Assembly (NCBI RefSeq): GCF_014192515.1
Contig: NZ_JACHYB010000002.1
Location: 62,001-126,000 of the forward strand
From: Microbacter margulisiae
GTDB lineage: Bacteria > Bacteroidota > Bacteroidia > Bacteroidales > Paludibacteraceae
DNA: 64,000 bases
Reading direction: 5' to 3'
Shown: positions 37,711 through 46,634 of the stretch, one piece after another
Numbering within the stretch: position 1 is the stretch's first letter
Layout of the letters: the number at the start of each line of letters is the position of its first letter
Program-made: the position numbers and the translations under genes
Notes under the pieces: model-generated
The model's database searches: none
Told to the model about the DNA's origin: nothing
Seen by the model: the letters and a program-made list of their open reading frames with translations, nothing else

Positions 37711-40515
37711 TTATGCCAATTCTTCTTTCAGGTAACGACCGGTAACCGACCGTTCGCATTGCATCAATGCTTCAGGCGTACCTTCGAAAACTATTTCGCC
37801 TCCATCCTCGCCGCTATCCGGGCCAAGATCGATCACATGATCGGCACATTTAATCACCTCGGGATTATGTTCAATGACCACAACAGTATGTCCACGCTCA
37901 ATCAGCGCATCAAAAGCTTTCAGTAACGTCTTTATATCGTGAAAATGCAGGCCGGTGGTCGGTTCGTCAAACACGAACAACATAGGCGAGCTTTTCTCTT
38001 CAGCCAAAAACGAGGCTAACTTAACGCGCTGGCTTTCTCCTCCGGAAAGTGTGCTCGATGATTGCCCTAGTTTGACATAACCCAGCCCTACATCTTGCAG
38101 CGGCTTCAACCGTTTCACAATCCGCTTTTCCGTTACACCTTTGGATGATGAAAAAAATTCGATCGACTGATTAACGGTCATCTCCAACACATCAAAAATA
38201 GACGATCCATGATATTTTACCTCCAACACATCCGATTTAAACCGTTTCCCATGGCACTCATCACAAGTCAGTGTTATGTCTGCCATAAACTGCATCTCTA
38301 CCGTAATAACTCCTTCACCCTGGCATGTCTCACATCGTCCGCCTTCCACATTAAATGAAAAGGTAGAAGGAGTAAAACCCATTTGTTTCGCCAGTTGCTG
38401 TTCGGAAAACAGACGTCGAATCTCATCATACGCTTTGAGATAGGTCACCGGATTGGATCGCGAAGATTTCCCGATCGGGTTTTGATCGACAAATTCAATA
38501 TCGGACACAAGATGTAAACTCCCGCTTACACTCCCATAATTCCCGGGACGCTCTGGGGCAACTCCTCCCAATTCCTTCTTCATGACAGGATAAAAGATAC
38601 CCCGAACCAGTGAAGATTTTCCGCTGCCGCTGACTCCTGTTACCACGGTAAAGATATTCAATGGAAAACGGACGGTAATATATTTCAGATTGTTCTCGGC
38701 AGCTCCTTCTATTTCAATGTAATTATTCCACTTACGCCGATGTTGGGGAACCGGAATTGCTTCCTGCCCGGTCAAATAGCGAAACGTAAACGAACGCGAT
38801 GAACTCTCTGCCGTCTGTTCCGGGAGAGGCATCGGTGACGACAGCACTACTTCGCCGCCCAACCTGCCGGCACCGGGGCCCATGTCGATGATATAATCTG
38901 CCGCCTCCATAATAGCTTTATCATGCTCCACAACAACTACCGTGTTGCCTAAATCCCTGAGTTGAAGAAGCACCTTAATCAATAAACCGGTATCGCGGGC
39001 ATGCAACCCGATACTCGGTTCATCCAGAATATACAGCGACCCCACCAGGCTGCTTCCCAGCGATGTCGCCAGATTGATACGCTGGCTTTCACCACCGGAT
39101 AAAGTATTCGACAGCCGGTTAAGCGTCAGATAACCTAATCCCACATCCAACAAAAACTGCAGCCGGTTCATGATTTCCACCATCAACCGTTTGGTGATGA
39201 CTTGCTCATGTTCCTCCAGTTCCAGTGCAGTAAAAAATTCCTTCAGTTTCCGGATCGGCAGATCAACCAGTTCCGTGATGGAATTTCCACCTACCTTCAC
39301 CCATTGTGCCTGTTTCCGGAGCCGCGTACCGTTGCACTCGGGGCAAACGGTCTTTCCGCGATACCGTGCCAACATGACCCGGTACTGAATCTTATATTGA
39401 TTTCCTTCCAACAACTGGAAGAAATCGCGAATGCCATGAAAAGCGGAACAGCCATCCCACAATAAAGCTTTCTCCTCTTTTGTAAGTTGAAAATAGGGAC
39501 GATGGATAGGAAACCCTACGGCAGAAGCGCCACGAATCACCTCTTGCTTCCACTCGCCCACCACCTCACCCCGCCAGCAGGCAACCGTGTCTTCATAGAC
39601 CGATAACTGCCTGTTAGGGATAACCAGGTTTTCGTCAATCCCGATGACACGTCCGAAGCCTTCGCAAACCGGACAGGCGCCCAAGGGGTTATTGAAGCTA
39701 AAAAGCTGTTCAGAAGGTTCTTCAAATGTCATTCCATCAGCTTCAAAAGCTTTCGAGAAAAGATAAGATTGCACTTCATCTCCTGTTTGCACTTCGACAA
39801 TACAACTGTTTTTCCCTTCAAAAAAAGCTGTTTCAACCGAATCGGCAAGGCGGTTTTTCATCTCTGCATCTTCAGTCACCTCCAACCGGTCAATCACCAG
39901 CATCACCTCAGCATGAGATTCAGATAAATTTTCCTTCAACAAATCATTGATTCGCGCATATTGCCCTCCATACTTTACCCTGGAGAAACCCTGCGTCTTC
40001 AGTAATTCCAATTGCTGATGCAAAGTGCGTCCATTTTCCAAATCAATGGGCGACAACACAATCAGCATACTGTGCAAAGGCAAGGTAGTGGCAAACGACA
40101 CCACATCCTCCACCGTATGCTTTTTCACCTCCACCCCCGAAACAGGAGACACCGTCTTACCGATCCTGGCAAACAAAAGCTTGATGTATTCATAAATCTC
40201 GGTTGAGGTGCCGACAGTGGAACGGGGATTATGAGTATTTACCTTTTGCTGGATGGCAATGGCAGGCGGAAGTCCTTTAATGAAATCCACCTCCGGCTTG
40301 CTCATACGACCCAGAAACTGCCGGGCGTAGGCCGAAAGGCTCTCCACATAGCGGCGCTGCCCCTCTGCGTATAAGGTATCAAATGCAAGGGAAGATTTGC
40401 CGGAACCCGACAATCCAGTGATAACCACCAGGGAATTGCGTGGAATCTCTACTGAAATATTTTTTAAGTTGTTGACGCGAGCGCCCTGTACTGTAATATT
40501 TTCTTGTGAAGCCAT
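37711..40515 (-). CDS. uvrA: Excinuclease ABC subunit A
   Basis: A 934-residue DNA-damage sensor of nucleotide excision repair. Two ABC ATPase modules: Walker [10 protein letters not shown] near residue 34 with signature [12 protein letters not shown] and GVSGSGKSS near residue 625 with [12 protein letters not shown]. Zinc fingers CPVCEGFG...CPECNGTR and CETCQGEG...CDECHGKR. The insertion domain and length are normal. The start at 40515 ([19 protein letters not shown]) is supported by a TACCTTTG promoter core at 40559-40566. It lies inside the 6.2-kb segment enclosed by the inverted repeats. Confidence 0.96.
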   Translation of the reverse strand: MASQENITVQGARVNNLKNISVEIPRNSLVVITGLSGSGKSSLAFDTLYAEGQRRYVESLSAYARQFLGRMSKPEVDFIKGLPPAIAIQQKVNTHNPRSTVGTSTEIYEYIKLLFARIGKTVSPVSGVEVKKHTVEDVVSFATTLPLHSMLIVLSPIDLENGRTLHQQLELLKTQGFSRVKYGGQYARINDLLKENLSESHAEVMLVIDRLEVTEDAEMKNRLADSVETAFFEGKNSCIVEVQTGDEVQSYLFSKAFEADGMTFEEPSEQLFSFNNPLGACPVCEGFGRVIGIDENLVIPNRQLSVYEDTVACWRGEVVGEWKQEVIRGASAVGFPIHRPYFQLTKEEKALLWDGCSAFHGIRDFFQLLEGNQYKIQYRVMLARYRGKTVCPECNGTRLRKQAQWVKVGGNSITELVDLPIRKLKEFFTALELEEHEQVITKRLMVEIMNRLQFLLDVGLGYLTLNRLSNTLSGGESQRINLATSLGSSLVGSLYILDEPSIGLHARDTGLLIKVLLQLRDLGNTVVVVEHDKAIMEAADYIIDMGPGAGRLGGEVVLSSPMPLPEQTAESSSRSFTFRYLTGQEAIPVPQHRRKWNNYIEIEGAAENNLKYITVRFPLNIFTVVTGVSGSGKSSLVRGIFYPVMKKELGGVAPERPGNYGSVSGSLHLVSDIEFVDQNPIGKSSRSNPVTYLKAYDEIRRLFSEQQLAKQMGFTPSTFSFNVEGGRCETCQGEGVITVEMQFMADITLTCDECHGKRFKSDVLEVKYHGSSIFDVLEMTVNQSIEFFSSSKGVTEKRIVKRLKPLQDVGLGYVKLGQSSSTLSGGESQRVKLASFLAEEKSSPMLFVFDEPTTGLHFHDIKTLLKAFDALIERGHTVVVIEHNPEVIKCADHVIDLGPDSGEDGGEIVFEGTPEALMQCERSVTGRYLKEELA

Positions 40516-40558
40516 ACTATCAAACTAAAAATGACCGGGCGGCCATTTATTCCATCCA

Positions 40559-40566
40559 CAAAGGTA
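40559..40566 (-). promoter_or_regulatory. Promoter core of uvrA
   Basis: Minus-strand TACCTTTG 43 bases upstream of the uvrA ATG. Confidence 0.5.
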
Positions 40567-40688
40567 CAGATAAGTTGGCGTTTATCAATTGCCGGATGTA
40601 TGACGAAAAAAAGAAAATAAGAAGTCAATAAAGCTACGGGAAAACACATTCAATGGAATTCTCATTCTTCATCCGTTCGTTTGTTCCC

Positions 40689-41171
40689 TTATTTCTTTAT
40701 CCCCTCAATAATTTTATTCTTATCTACACTGCCTTGAGAAGAGCCGAAGTAGAAACTGAACACCTGGGTGATAATGGCGCTGAGCACTCCCAACACATAG
40801 AGTACCACATCTTTTACTTCGGCTTTAATCACTTCATTGCGGAAGATGATAATATAGAAAAGCGCGAAGGTGAGCACTGTACTGCCAATGGCAAGAAAGG
40901 AGGTGATATTTTTAGAGAGCAACGTAGCATTGGCGCTGGTCTCAATATTGGAACTGCGGGTACGGGCGCTGTCAATATCGGCAAGCCGGGTTTTCTGCTC
41001 CTCGATGTCGAGCCGGCGTTCATCGAGCCGGTACTGCATCTCGGCTTTTTTCAGTTCCAACTCCTGCTGCATCACTTCCTGTTTAGTGGTGATCACTTTG
41101 TCCAGCACGTTGCCTACGCTGTCCACCAGTTTGCCCGCGCCTCCACTGAATAAATCGGTTAAGAAACTCAT
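40689..41171 (-). CDS. Phage-type holin family protein
   Basis: A 160-residue protein. It has a short amphipathic start (MSFLTDLFSGGAGKLVDSVGNVLDKVI), a long charged coiled-coil (about residues 28-75, KQEVMQQELELKKAEMQYRLDERRLDIEEQK) and two membrane segments (SFLAIGSTVLTFALFYIIIF and VVLYVLGVLSAIITQVFSFYFG). This is the layout of 3TM-type phage/GTA holins that release endolysin. It is 34 bases downstream of the GH108 lysozyme, on the same strand. It could instead form a non-lytic export channel. Confidence 0.7.
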   Translation of the reverse strand: MSFLTDLFSGGAGKLVDSVGNVLDKVITTKQEVMQQELELKKAEMQYRLDERRLDIEEQKTRLADIDSARTRSSNIETSANATLLSKNITSFLAIGSTVLTFALFYIIIFRNEVIKAEVKDVVLYVLGVLSAIITQVFSFYFGSSQGSVDKNKIIEGIKK

Positions 41172-41205
41172 AACAAATTAATAATTACTAGTTTTCATCT
41201 TCACA

Positions 41206-41733
41206 TCATTCCAGTGCCCGGCAAACCCAACCGTATAAATATTTCCGGCTTTCGGGGCGTTTGCGTACAATCGTAATGTAACGGGCAATTTTTGCCAAGG
41301 CAAATGACGCAAGAAAATGGTCAGGGTCAAAAGCGTTTATTTTTCCCAGCGACTCCGGCCCAATAACGCCATCGGCATTGGATTCTACCACCATTTGAGC
41401 CAGTGATGCAGAGGTTTTCAACCCGGCATTCACGGCAAAATCGAAGATAGAATCGGCCACCAATTGGTTTTCTATCTTATCGCCGGAAAGCGCGTCCCAA
41501 TAGTTTACCTGGTAAAACGCTTCTACCTGCTGTTGCAGACCGGCATCCTTCTCCATATTGCCAGGAAATTCGTTTCTGGTCTTGGCCATATCTACGCTCA
41601 CCCAGCCCTCCCATTTACTGTTGATACGGCGGGCAATGCCCTTGTAGGTTTCGCCACCCGGATCATCGGGATCATTCACGTATCTCCCTTCACGGTCGAG
41701 CACTTTTTGCAGTGCCGGAAGAAATAAAGCCAT
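41206..41733 (-). CDS. GH108 family lysozyme (N-acetylmuramidase)
   Basis: A 175-residue peptidoglycan hydrolase with no signal peptide, as expected of an endolysin released by a holin. The N-terminal GH108 motif is EGRYVNDPDDPGGETYKGIARR (catalytic Glu near residue 16). The C-terminal PG_binding_3 region shows ADGVIGPESLGKINAFDP and a SRKYLYGWVCRALE end. It sits between the GPWS-family gene (115 bases upstream) and the holin (34 bases downstream), forming a compact cassette. Confidence 0.87.
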   Translation of the reverse strand: MALFLPALQKVLDREGRYVNDPDDPGGETYKGIARRINSKWEGWVSVDMAKTRNEFPGNMEKDAGLQQQVEAFYQVNYWDALSGDKIENQLVADSIFDFAVNAGLKTSASLAQMVVESNADGVIGPESLGKINAFDPDHFLASFALAKIARYITIVRKRPESRKYLYGWVCRALE

Positions 41734-41787
41734 GATGTTATTCGGTTTAATAATGTTCTGTGCTATTGCTCCTATTGCCGTTTCCCT

Positions 41788-41818
41788 ACTCCCGGCTCAC
41801 TGCTTTGTAACCGGGAGT
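41788..41818. other. Hairpin between the GPWS-family gene and the lysozyme gene
   Basis: ACTCCCGG and CCGGGAGT arms with a 15-base loop, no T-tract. Possibly a processing or attenuation structure inside the cassette. Confidence 0.4.
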
Positions 41819-41847
41819 GAGGAATATGTGGCTATATAACTCTTTCC

Positions 41848-42522
41848 TTATGGCACGATTGCGGCAAACATGCCACTCCATGGACCTACCTTGCCATTGC
41901 GGTTGACCCAGCGGGCAAAGCCGTAAACGGTCTTACCGCGTTCCTGGGTAGAAAACAGGATGGCATTATGCGACCGAGAGATATTGCAGCTATTCGGGCA
42001 ATCATCAGGAATGGCGGGAGCTGGGGTATCTACTTTATACCATACCTCACAAAAAGAGACATTCCTGGGTTTATAGTGTGTCCCCGAAGCCGATGAGTCG
42101 GAATAGACAAACCTGAGCATCGATATTTCCTCTGTGTTAATCGTTATCACCGGTGTTGTTATGGGAGCCGGCGAGGGACTATAACCTCCGGAATTTGCCT
42201 GATGGATATGCAATGCCTCTTTATCGGCAGCCGTTATTGCATCATTATACAGCAAATAATAGTTATACAAATCGATCAAACTTATCTCCAATTTGCCCCA
42301 GGATGCTTCCCGGGCAGCAGTTGCAGCAGGATTACGGATGCTTCTATTGCTGGTTACATCGTATTTTTGCTTATAATCCGCTAGCTGTGCTGTAATGGAC
42401 GTTATGGTCTCCGCAGGAATATCCCATGCAGTAGCATTTTCGGTACATAGCTTAACCACATTGTTGGCAAAATCGTAACGGACATTTTGTACTCTGGGCA
42501 TGGTGTAAGTTTCTTTGCTCAT
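41848..42522 (-). CDS. GPWS-family protein 1, head of the lysozyme-holin cassette
   Basis: A 224-residue protein of unknown function without signal peptide. The N-terminal about 115 residues are helical (AWDIPAETITSITAQLADYKQKYD, SWGKLEISLIDLYNYYLLYNDAIT). A linker (SGGYSPSPAPITTP) leads to a beta domain reading VSFCEVWYKVDTPAPAIPDDCP, then FSTQERGKTVYGFARWVNRNGKVGPWSG. It aligns over the whole C-terminal domain with the protein at 61600-62307 (RGKT, RW.N, GPWS). Phage tail- or fibronectin-III-like surface roles are conceivable. A 21-bp tandem array lies 109 bases upstream of its start. Confidence 0.75.
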   Translation of the reverse strand: MSKETYTMPRVQNVRYDFANNVVKLCTENATAWDIPAETITSITAQLADYKQKYDVTSNRSIRNPAATAAREASWGKLEISLIDLYNYYLLYNDAITAADKEALHIHQANSGGYSPSPAPITTPVITINTEEISMLRFVYSDSSASGTHYKPRNVSFCEVWYKVDTPAPAIPDDCPNSCNISRSHNAILFSTQERGKTVYGFARWVNRNGKVGPWSGMFAAIVP

Positions 42523-42630
42523 GGCATTAAATTTGAAAAGTGAATACTATAGTTATTTCCTATCTAACATATTGATATTATATATTTTATAAACCTAAAT
42601 TATACCTTTATGATGATTATCGAATGAAAC

Positions 42631-42873
42631 GGTTTGATCACCGATCTGTACTGTTTGATCACCGATCTGTACTGTTTGGTCATCAATCTGTACTGTTTGG
42701 TTACCGATCTGTACTATTCAGTCATCAATCTGTACTGTTTGGTTACCAATCTGTACTGTTTGGTTACCGATCTGTACTGTTCAGTCATCAATCTGTACTG
42801 TTCAGTCATCAATCTGTACTGTTTGGTTACCGATCTGTACTGTTTGGTTACCGATCTGTACTGTTTGCTTAGG
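42631..42873. repeat. 21-bp tandem array 1 (11 units plus a half)
   Basis: Units begin at 42643 and recur every 21 bases to 42873, after a half unit at 42631. Each starts (G/A)ATCTGTACTGTT and ends in GATCACC, GGTCATC, GGTTACC or CAGTCATC variants. There are no spacers. The plus strand is open in two frames (7-residue repeat); the strand of the downstream gene is interrupted by stops in CTGA-containing units. It lies directly upstream of the GPWS-family 1 gene. Confidence 0.92.
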
Positions 42874-43404
42874 TATCTCTATCAGGTTGTCCCGCTTTGA
42901 GTTTTTTCCGAAAAGCATCATTTTGCATTGCCCCTCACAACAGGGGGAGTCTCTAAAAATGCTCCTGATGATGAAAAGAGAATTAAAAGAGGAATACTCC
43001 CATTGTTGTGAAGAAGGCAAAAACCAAAAAACAGTGTCAAAATAAAATGGACATGGAAAACCATTCAAACTTACTTACAGAGGCCTCCGCCCCATTCATT
43101 TACAGTTCAAAATTAGATGGATAAAAAATAACAAACAAATGCGTAATTTGCAAAAAGGATGGTTTTGTGTTAAAATCGTGTATAAGTGGTCAAAAACAGT
43201 GACTATCCGGTTAAAATTCGTGACTGAATTTATTCCACATTTGATGGAAAAGGAGCAAAACAGGTTGTTTTTTATCTATTTTAACCATACAAAAACAGAG
43301 AAAACCGCTTATACCCATTCAATGGCTGAATGACAAGACAGCAGGAAGGTAAAGAAGCTATGCCTTCAATCCTTCTGTCTCTCACTCTTTCAGTCCTTTC
43401 AATG

Positions 43405-43550
43405 TCTAACCCTACCCCAGTTCCGGGTATTTCCCTTCATCAGAAGGGCAGAACAATCTGCAAGAGCAAGCTAAGGCTAATATGGTTACCGGAGAATAAT
43501 GTTCAAGTGCAGTCCCCTTTGGTGAAAGGGGACGAGCGGAGGGGTTGGAA
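43405..43550 (-). repeat. Two-hairpin composite (REP/BIME-like) repeat, copy 2
   Basis: Reverse orientation relative to copy 1. Hairpin 1 is a perfect 9-bp stem at 43512-43533 (GTCCCCTTT/AAAGGGGAC); hairpin 2 is at 43433-43448. The spacer CTAAGGCTAATATGG is conserved. Confidence 0.8.
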
Positions 43551-43636
43551 AGTGAATAACTGAATGATTGAACAACAAGAAGTTAAGTGAAGATGAGAAG
43601 TTATAACCCTCATTCTCTCAATCCTTCAATCTCTTA

Positions 43637-43837
43637 TGACAATGGACAGTTGACAATGAAAATCTGAAGATCAGAAGTTAAAGAAGTTACGGGAAGTTGA
43701 GAAGATAAAAACTGCAAAGTAGACAGTAGTTGGTAGATAGTAGATAGTAGGAATCTGAGAATCGGAAATTTATCCTAAATCCCTAAAGGGACTTTAAACG
43801 CCAAATGATTGAAGAAGAAGTTAAGGAAGTTGGAACC
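43637..43837 (-). repeat. Right arm of the ~200-bp inverted repeat pair
   Basis: 201 bases matching the reverse complement of 37230-37423 with one 7-base indel and few substitutions. Purine-rich on the plus strand. It starts with TGACAATGGACAGTTGACAA, a word that recurs in variants near 56690, 60225 and 63985. Confidence 0.85.
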
Positions 43838-43883
43838 TAAAACCTTGTTTAATTTGCCTCCTGCTTTTAAATTTATATGTTGC

Positions 43884-43916
43884 AGACCTCAAAGGTTTTA
43901 AAAACCTTTGAGGTCT
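43884..43916. repeat. Perfect 33-bp palindromic hairpin
   Basis: A 16-bp perfect stem (AGACCTCAAAGGTTTT / AAAACCTTTGAGGTCT) with a single-base loop. It lies in sequence present in the right repeat block but absent from the equivalent place at 37184-37229. Confidence 0.8.
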
Positions 43917-43968
43917 CTCTACGTCAAAATTTCCATAACAGATTGACTTTAGACTTTCGCCCTGTTGC

Positions 43969-44005
43969 CTTTACACTTTCAACCGTAGTTCCTTTCGGCT
44001 TTCGA
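43969..44005 (-). repeat. Dispersed intergenic word M1, copy 3
   Basis: Same family as 2386-2422, 37078-37115 and 46430-46466. Here it lies just 32 bases past the stop of the WecA-like gene. Confidence 0.65.
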
Positions 44006-44037
44006 CTCCTGTTCTCAATCTTTTACTTCGAAGCCAC

Positions 44038-45108
44038 CTAATTAGCTTTAATCATCTTATTGATTATGTGGATTTTGTATATCAACGGGAAGTATGGGAG
44101 CAGGCATCCGGCAACTAATAAGACAGCAATGAGTGTATTAACATCCTGGTCGCGTAAACAGTAGATCAACACTACCACCAGCAAATTAATAACCGTTATA
44201 ATGAGGCTTGACTTAAGATGGGAAAAACCCAGGTCAAGAAATTTGTGATGGATATGGCTTTTATCAGGCAGAAAAGGTGATTTTCCTTTCAGGATCCTGC
44301 CACAAAACACCCGCGTCATATCAAACAACGGAACAAAAAATGCCGCAAGCGAAAGTGCCAGGGAAGAATATTTGACAGAGGCGTCGGATGCAACTGCCAA
44401 CTCGTTGTATTTAATCATCAGCGAAGCAAACAAAATACCCAGCACCAAAGAACCGGTATCGCCCATAAAGATTTTGTTTGTTTTGCCGAAAACATTGAAA
44501 AACAAAAATGTGACGAGTGACCCTGCTATTGCAAAAGAGAGGATGGCATACTGATATTGGCCCAACGACCAAAACGAAAAACAAAAAAAGAGAGCGATGA
44601 GCAAACTTAAACCTCCGGCCAGGCCATCAATGCCATCAATCAGGTTGATGGCATTCACCAATGCAACAATAGCTAATAATGAAAGGACCACACTGCTTAT
44701 GTAGTCTATTCCATATATTCCCATAATTCCATGCAGGTTTGTAATCCGGATATTTCCCAGTACGATTAAAATCAGTGCGCTGCCAATCTGTATAATAAAT
44801 TTGCGCCGGTGGGACAGTACCAGGATATCGTCCTTGATGCCAATAAAAAACATGATTAACATGGCAACAATCATGTAACGGATGTCGCCTAAGGGCAGTG
44901 AATACATCGAGATCAAAGATGAAACAGAGATTCCTATAAACAAAGCGATGCCACCAAGATTGGGGATAGGTTCTGTGTTGACTTTCCGATAGTTGGGATA
45001 ATCAAGTAACTTTTTTGCTTTTGAGATGTGAACAATAACCGGAATAGAAATATAAACCAAGTAACCGCTTACAAGAAATGCGATTATCATTTGAATAATG
45101 GATTGCAT
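44038..45108 (-). CDS. Undecaprenyl-phosphate sugar-1-phosphate transferase (WecA/MraY family)
   Basis: A 356-residue inner-membrane enzyme with about 10-11 membrane segments that starts a surface glycan by moving a HexNAc-1-phosphate (probably GlcNAc-1-P) onto undecaprenyl phosphate. Family motifs are PNLGGIALFIG, the DD pair in IGIKDDILVLSHRRK, NAINLIDGIDGLAGG, FMGDTGSLVLG and the cytoplasmic HIHH motif (PDKSHIHHKFLDLG). It is probably the initiating enzyme for the glycan operon at 24-33 kb, although the two are separated by repeats. Confidence 0.9.
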   Translation of the reverse strand: MQSIIQMIIAFLVSGYLVYISIPVIVHISKAKKLLDYPNYRKVNTEPIPNLGGIALFIGISVSSLISMYSLPLGDIRYMIVAMLIMFFIGIKDDILVLSHRRKFIIQIGSALILIVLGNIRITNLHGIMGIYGIDYISSVVLSLLAIVALVNAINLIDGIDGLAGGLSLLIALFFCFSFWSLGQYQYAILSFAIAGSLVTFLFFNVFGKTNKIFMGDTGSLVLGILFASLMIKYNELAVASDASVKYSSLALSLAAFFVPLFDMTRVFCGRILKGKSPFLPDKSHIHHKFLDLGFSHLKSSLIITVINLLVVVLIYCLRDQDVNTLIAVLLVAGCLLPYFPLIYKIHIINKMIKAN

Positions 45109-45625
45109 AAGCCAGAAAAATTAATACCTAAAAAAATAAATTATACATTTGCCTGATTGACGCCTTTCCATAGGTTTTTCAACCCAGAATCAATATCAAA
45201 GTGTCATGTAAGGTTGCAAAGGAGCTTTTGGACACATTGTTTTCTAATTGTGGAACATACGCTCTCTTTGCTGTCGGAGGGTATAAAAAGATATGGCAAA
45301 TAATAAGAAGGAATCGTTGGGATTGTGTACACGGAAGTAAGATAGAGTTGGCATATGAAAATATTTTGTGCTATTATAAACAGCAGATATGTATTAGATG
45401 CAAAACCGGGCTATTTAGATGCAGCAACAGACGCCGTAGATAATAAATTATTCCTAACAAGCATTTAAATATCTGGTTTATAACTTTTTTCAAAAACACA
45501 TATAGATCATCAAAGGTAAAAAATTTCGATGATAATAATAAATCATTTTTATCCATAAAACAAACAATCAGGTTAGCCGGTGAAAAACAATGACTATCCG
45601 GTAAAAAATCATGGGTAGACTGCAT
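45109..45625. other. Intergenic region, no supported gene
   Basis: About 520 AT-rich bases. TACATTTG at 45144-45151 is a plausible plus-strand promoter core, and a plus-strand ORF at 45201-45443 begins after it, but its product (Cys/Arg-rich, 80 residues) resembles nothing I know. Confidence 0.35.
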
Positions 45626-46402
45626 TTAAATCATCTCAAATTTTTCCTGAAGCGCTTTAAAACAGGTACGCGAAATAAGAAACGGTGTTTCATTTTGAAA
45701 TGGAGGTTGCAACACACATTCCTTAGCTTTGATCATACAGAGATAATCAATATTAACAATTTGTTGTTGATTAATTCGAACAAAAGAGGTAGCATAATGT
45801 AAAATATCTTCAGCAGTGGTACTGCGTTTCAGTGGAAGGCGTTGTCCATCAATAACCACTGCCTGCCATTGTTTTTGTTCTTTACTATATTCAAAGTAGC
45901 CTATCTTTTCTTTTTGCAATAATTGGAAACCGGTTACGGTTGCAATCATCAACACTTTGTTTTCGGGCAGCACGCGTGATATCCTGTCATGGAATGTATG
46001 GCCGGCCTGTATTTTTGACACATGTGACAGGAAACGGTTGATCACCAAATTAAAATCTTCTGGTGTGAAAGGTTTGAGCAAAAAGTCAAAAGCGGATTCC
46101 CGCAAAGCCTCCAGCAAATATTTCTCATATGCAGTATAAAAAACAACCTGCATCGGCCAATATACCTCATCACGTAAGGTGTGTAAAAATTCCAATCCAC
46201 TCATATCTCCAAGCTCCACATCAAGGAACAACAGATCGGGAGTTTGCTGCAACACCAGGGCGCGTCCGTCAGAAACATTGCAGGCAGTGCCAGCCAATGT
46301 AATTTGAGAATAGCGTTGTAAGGATTTTTTCAGGTTATCAATACATAAGGCTTCGTCATCAATAATAACTGACGTATAAGCCGTTTTTGAATGTGTCATC
46401 AT
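45626..46402 (-). CDS. LytTR-family response regulator
   Basis: A 258-residue two-component regulator. The receiver domain (about residues 9-125) shows the acidic pair IIDDEALC, the phospho-acceptor Asp in LLFLDVELGDMSG, the Thr/Ala switch FYTAYEKY and Lys in LLKPFTPED. The C-terminal LytTR DNA-binding domain (about 150-258) shows VLMIATVTGFQLLQKEKIGYFEY and FVRINQQQIVNIDYL. The likely partner is the histidine kinase just upstream (46635-48644). The gap between them holds a composite repeat. Confidence 0.92.
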   Translation of the reverse strand: MMTHSKTAYTSVIIDDEALCIDNLKKSLQRYSQITLAGTACNVSDGRALVLQQTPDLLFLDVELGDMSGLEFLHTLRDEVYWPMQVVFYTAYEKYLLEALRESAFDFLLKPFTPEDFNLVINRFLSHVSKIQAGHTFHDRISRVLPENKVLMIATVTGFQLLQKEKIGYFEYSKEQKQWQAVVIDGQRLPLKRSTTAEDILHYATSFVRINQQQIVNIDYLCMIKAKECVLQPPFQNETPFLISRTCFKALQEKFEMI

Positions 46403-46429
46403 GAAAAAAATATTTGATATTGGAATAGT

Positions 46430-46466
46430 CTAAAGAGAACCACGGTTGAAAGTTTAAGGTGTAAAG
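46430..46466 (+). repeat. Dispersed intergenic word M1, copy 4
   Basis: Plus-strand CTAAAGAGAACCACGGTTGA and following bases. Nearly the exact complement of 2386-2422, 44 kb away. Confidence 0.7.
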
Positions 46467-46472
46467 GCAGCA

Positions 46473-46590
46473 GAGGACAACACTTGAGCACTATCTTCCG
46501 GTAACCATATTAGCCTTAGCTTGCTTTGCAAATTGTTCTGCCCTTCTGATGAAGGGAAGTACCCACAGGGGCAAGGGTTAGATATTTCCG
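46473..46590 (+). repeat. Two-hairpin composite repeat, copy 3 (5'-truncated)
   Basis: Retains the CCGGTAACCATATTAGCC spacer and hairpin 2 (46541-46556, CCCTTC/GAAGGG) but hairpin 1 is reduced to GAGGACAACACTTGAGC. It sits between a kinase gene and its regulator. Confidence 0.75.
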
Positions 46591-46634
46591 TATCTTCTTT
46601 AACTTCATATTATTCAGTCATTCTGTTAGCCGAT

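Larger units (their letters stand above)
43069..44037. other. Repeat-packed intergenic region, right side of the inverted pair
   Basis: About 970 bases without a credible gene. From left: a unique AT-rich part to about 43400, the composite repeat (43405-43550), the right arm of the inverted pair (43637-43837), a 33-bp perfect hairpin (43884-43916), the CAATCTGTTATGG word in reverse (43925-43945) and M1 (43969-44005). Confidence 0.7.

Noticed and set aside
40689..42522. Complete prophage
   Set aside because: Only lysozyme, holin and GPWS genes are present; neighbours are uvrA and glycan genes, with no structural, packaging or integration genes.
42624..42872. Protein of 7-residue repeats (SVLFGYR type)
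   Set aside because: Two plus-strand frames are open only because 21 is a multiple of 3 and the unit lacks stops in them; no start context or relatives.
42631..42873. CRISPR array
   Set aside because: Units are 21 bp and contiguous with no spacers, and no cas genes are nearby. It is a plain tandem repeat.
45201..45443. 80-residue plus-strand ORF after a TACATTTG core
   Set aside because: Composition is random-looking (Cys/Arg tail) and I recognise no family; kept only as a remark in the intergenic entry.
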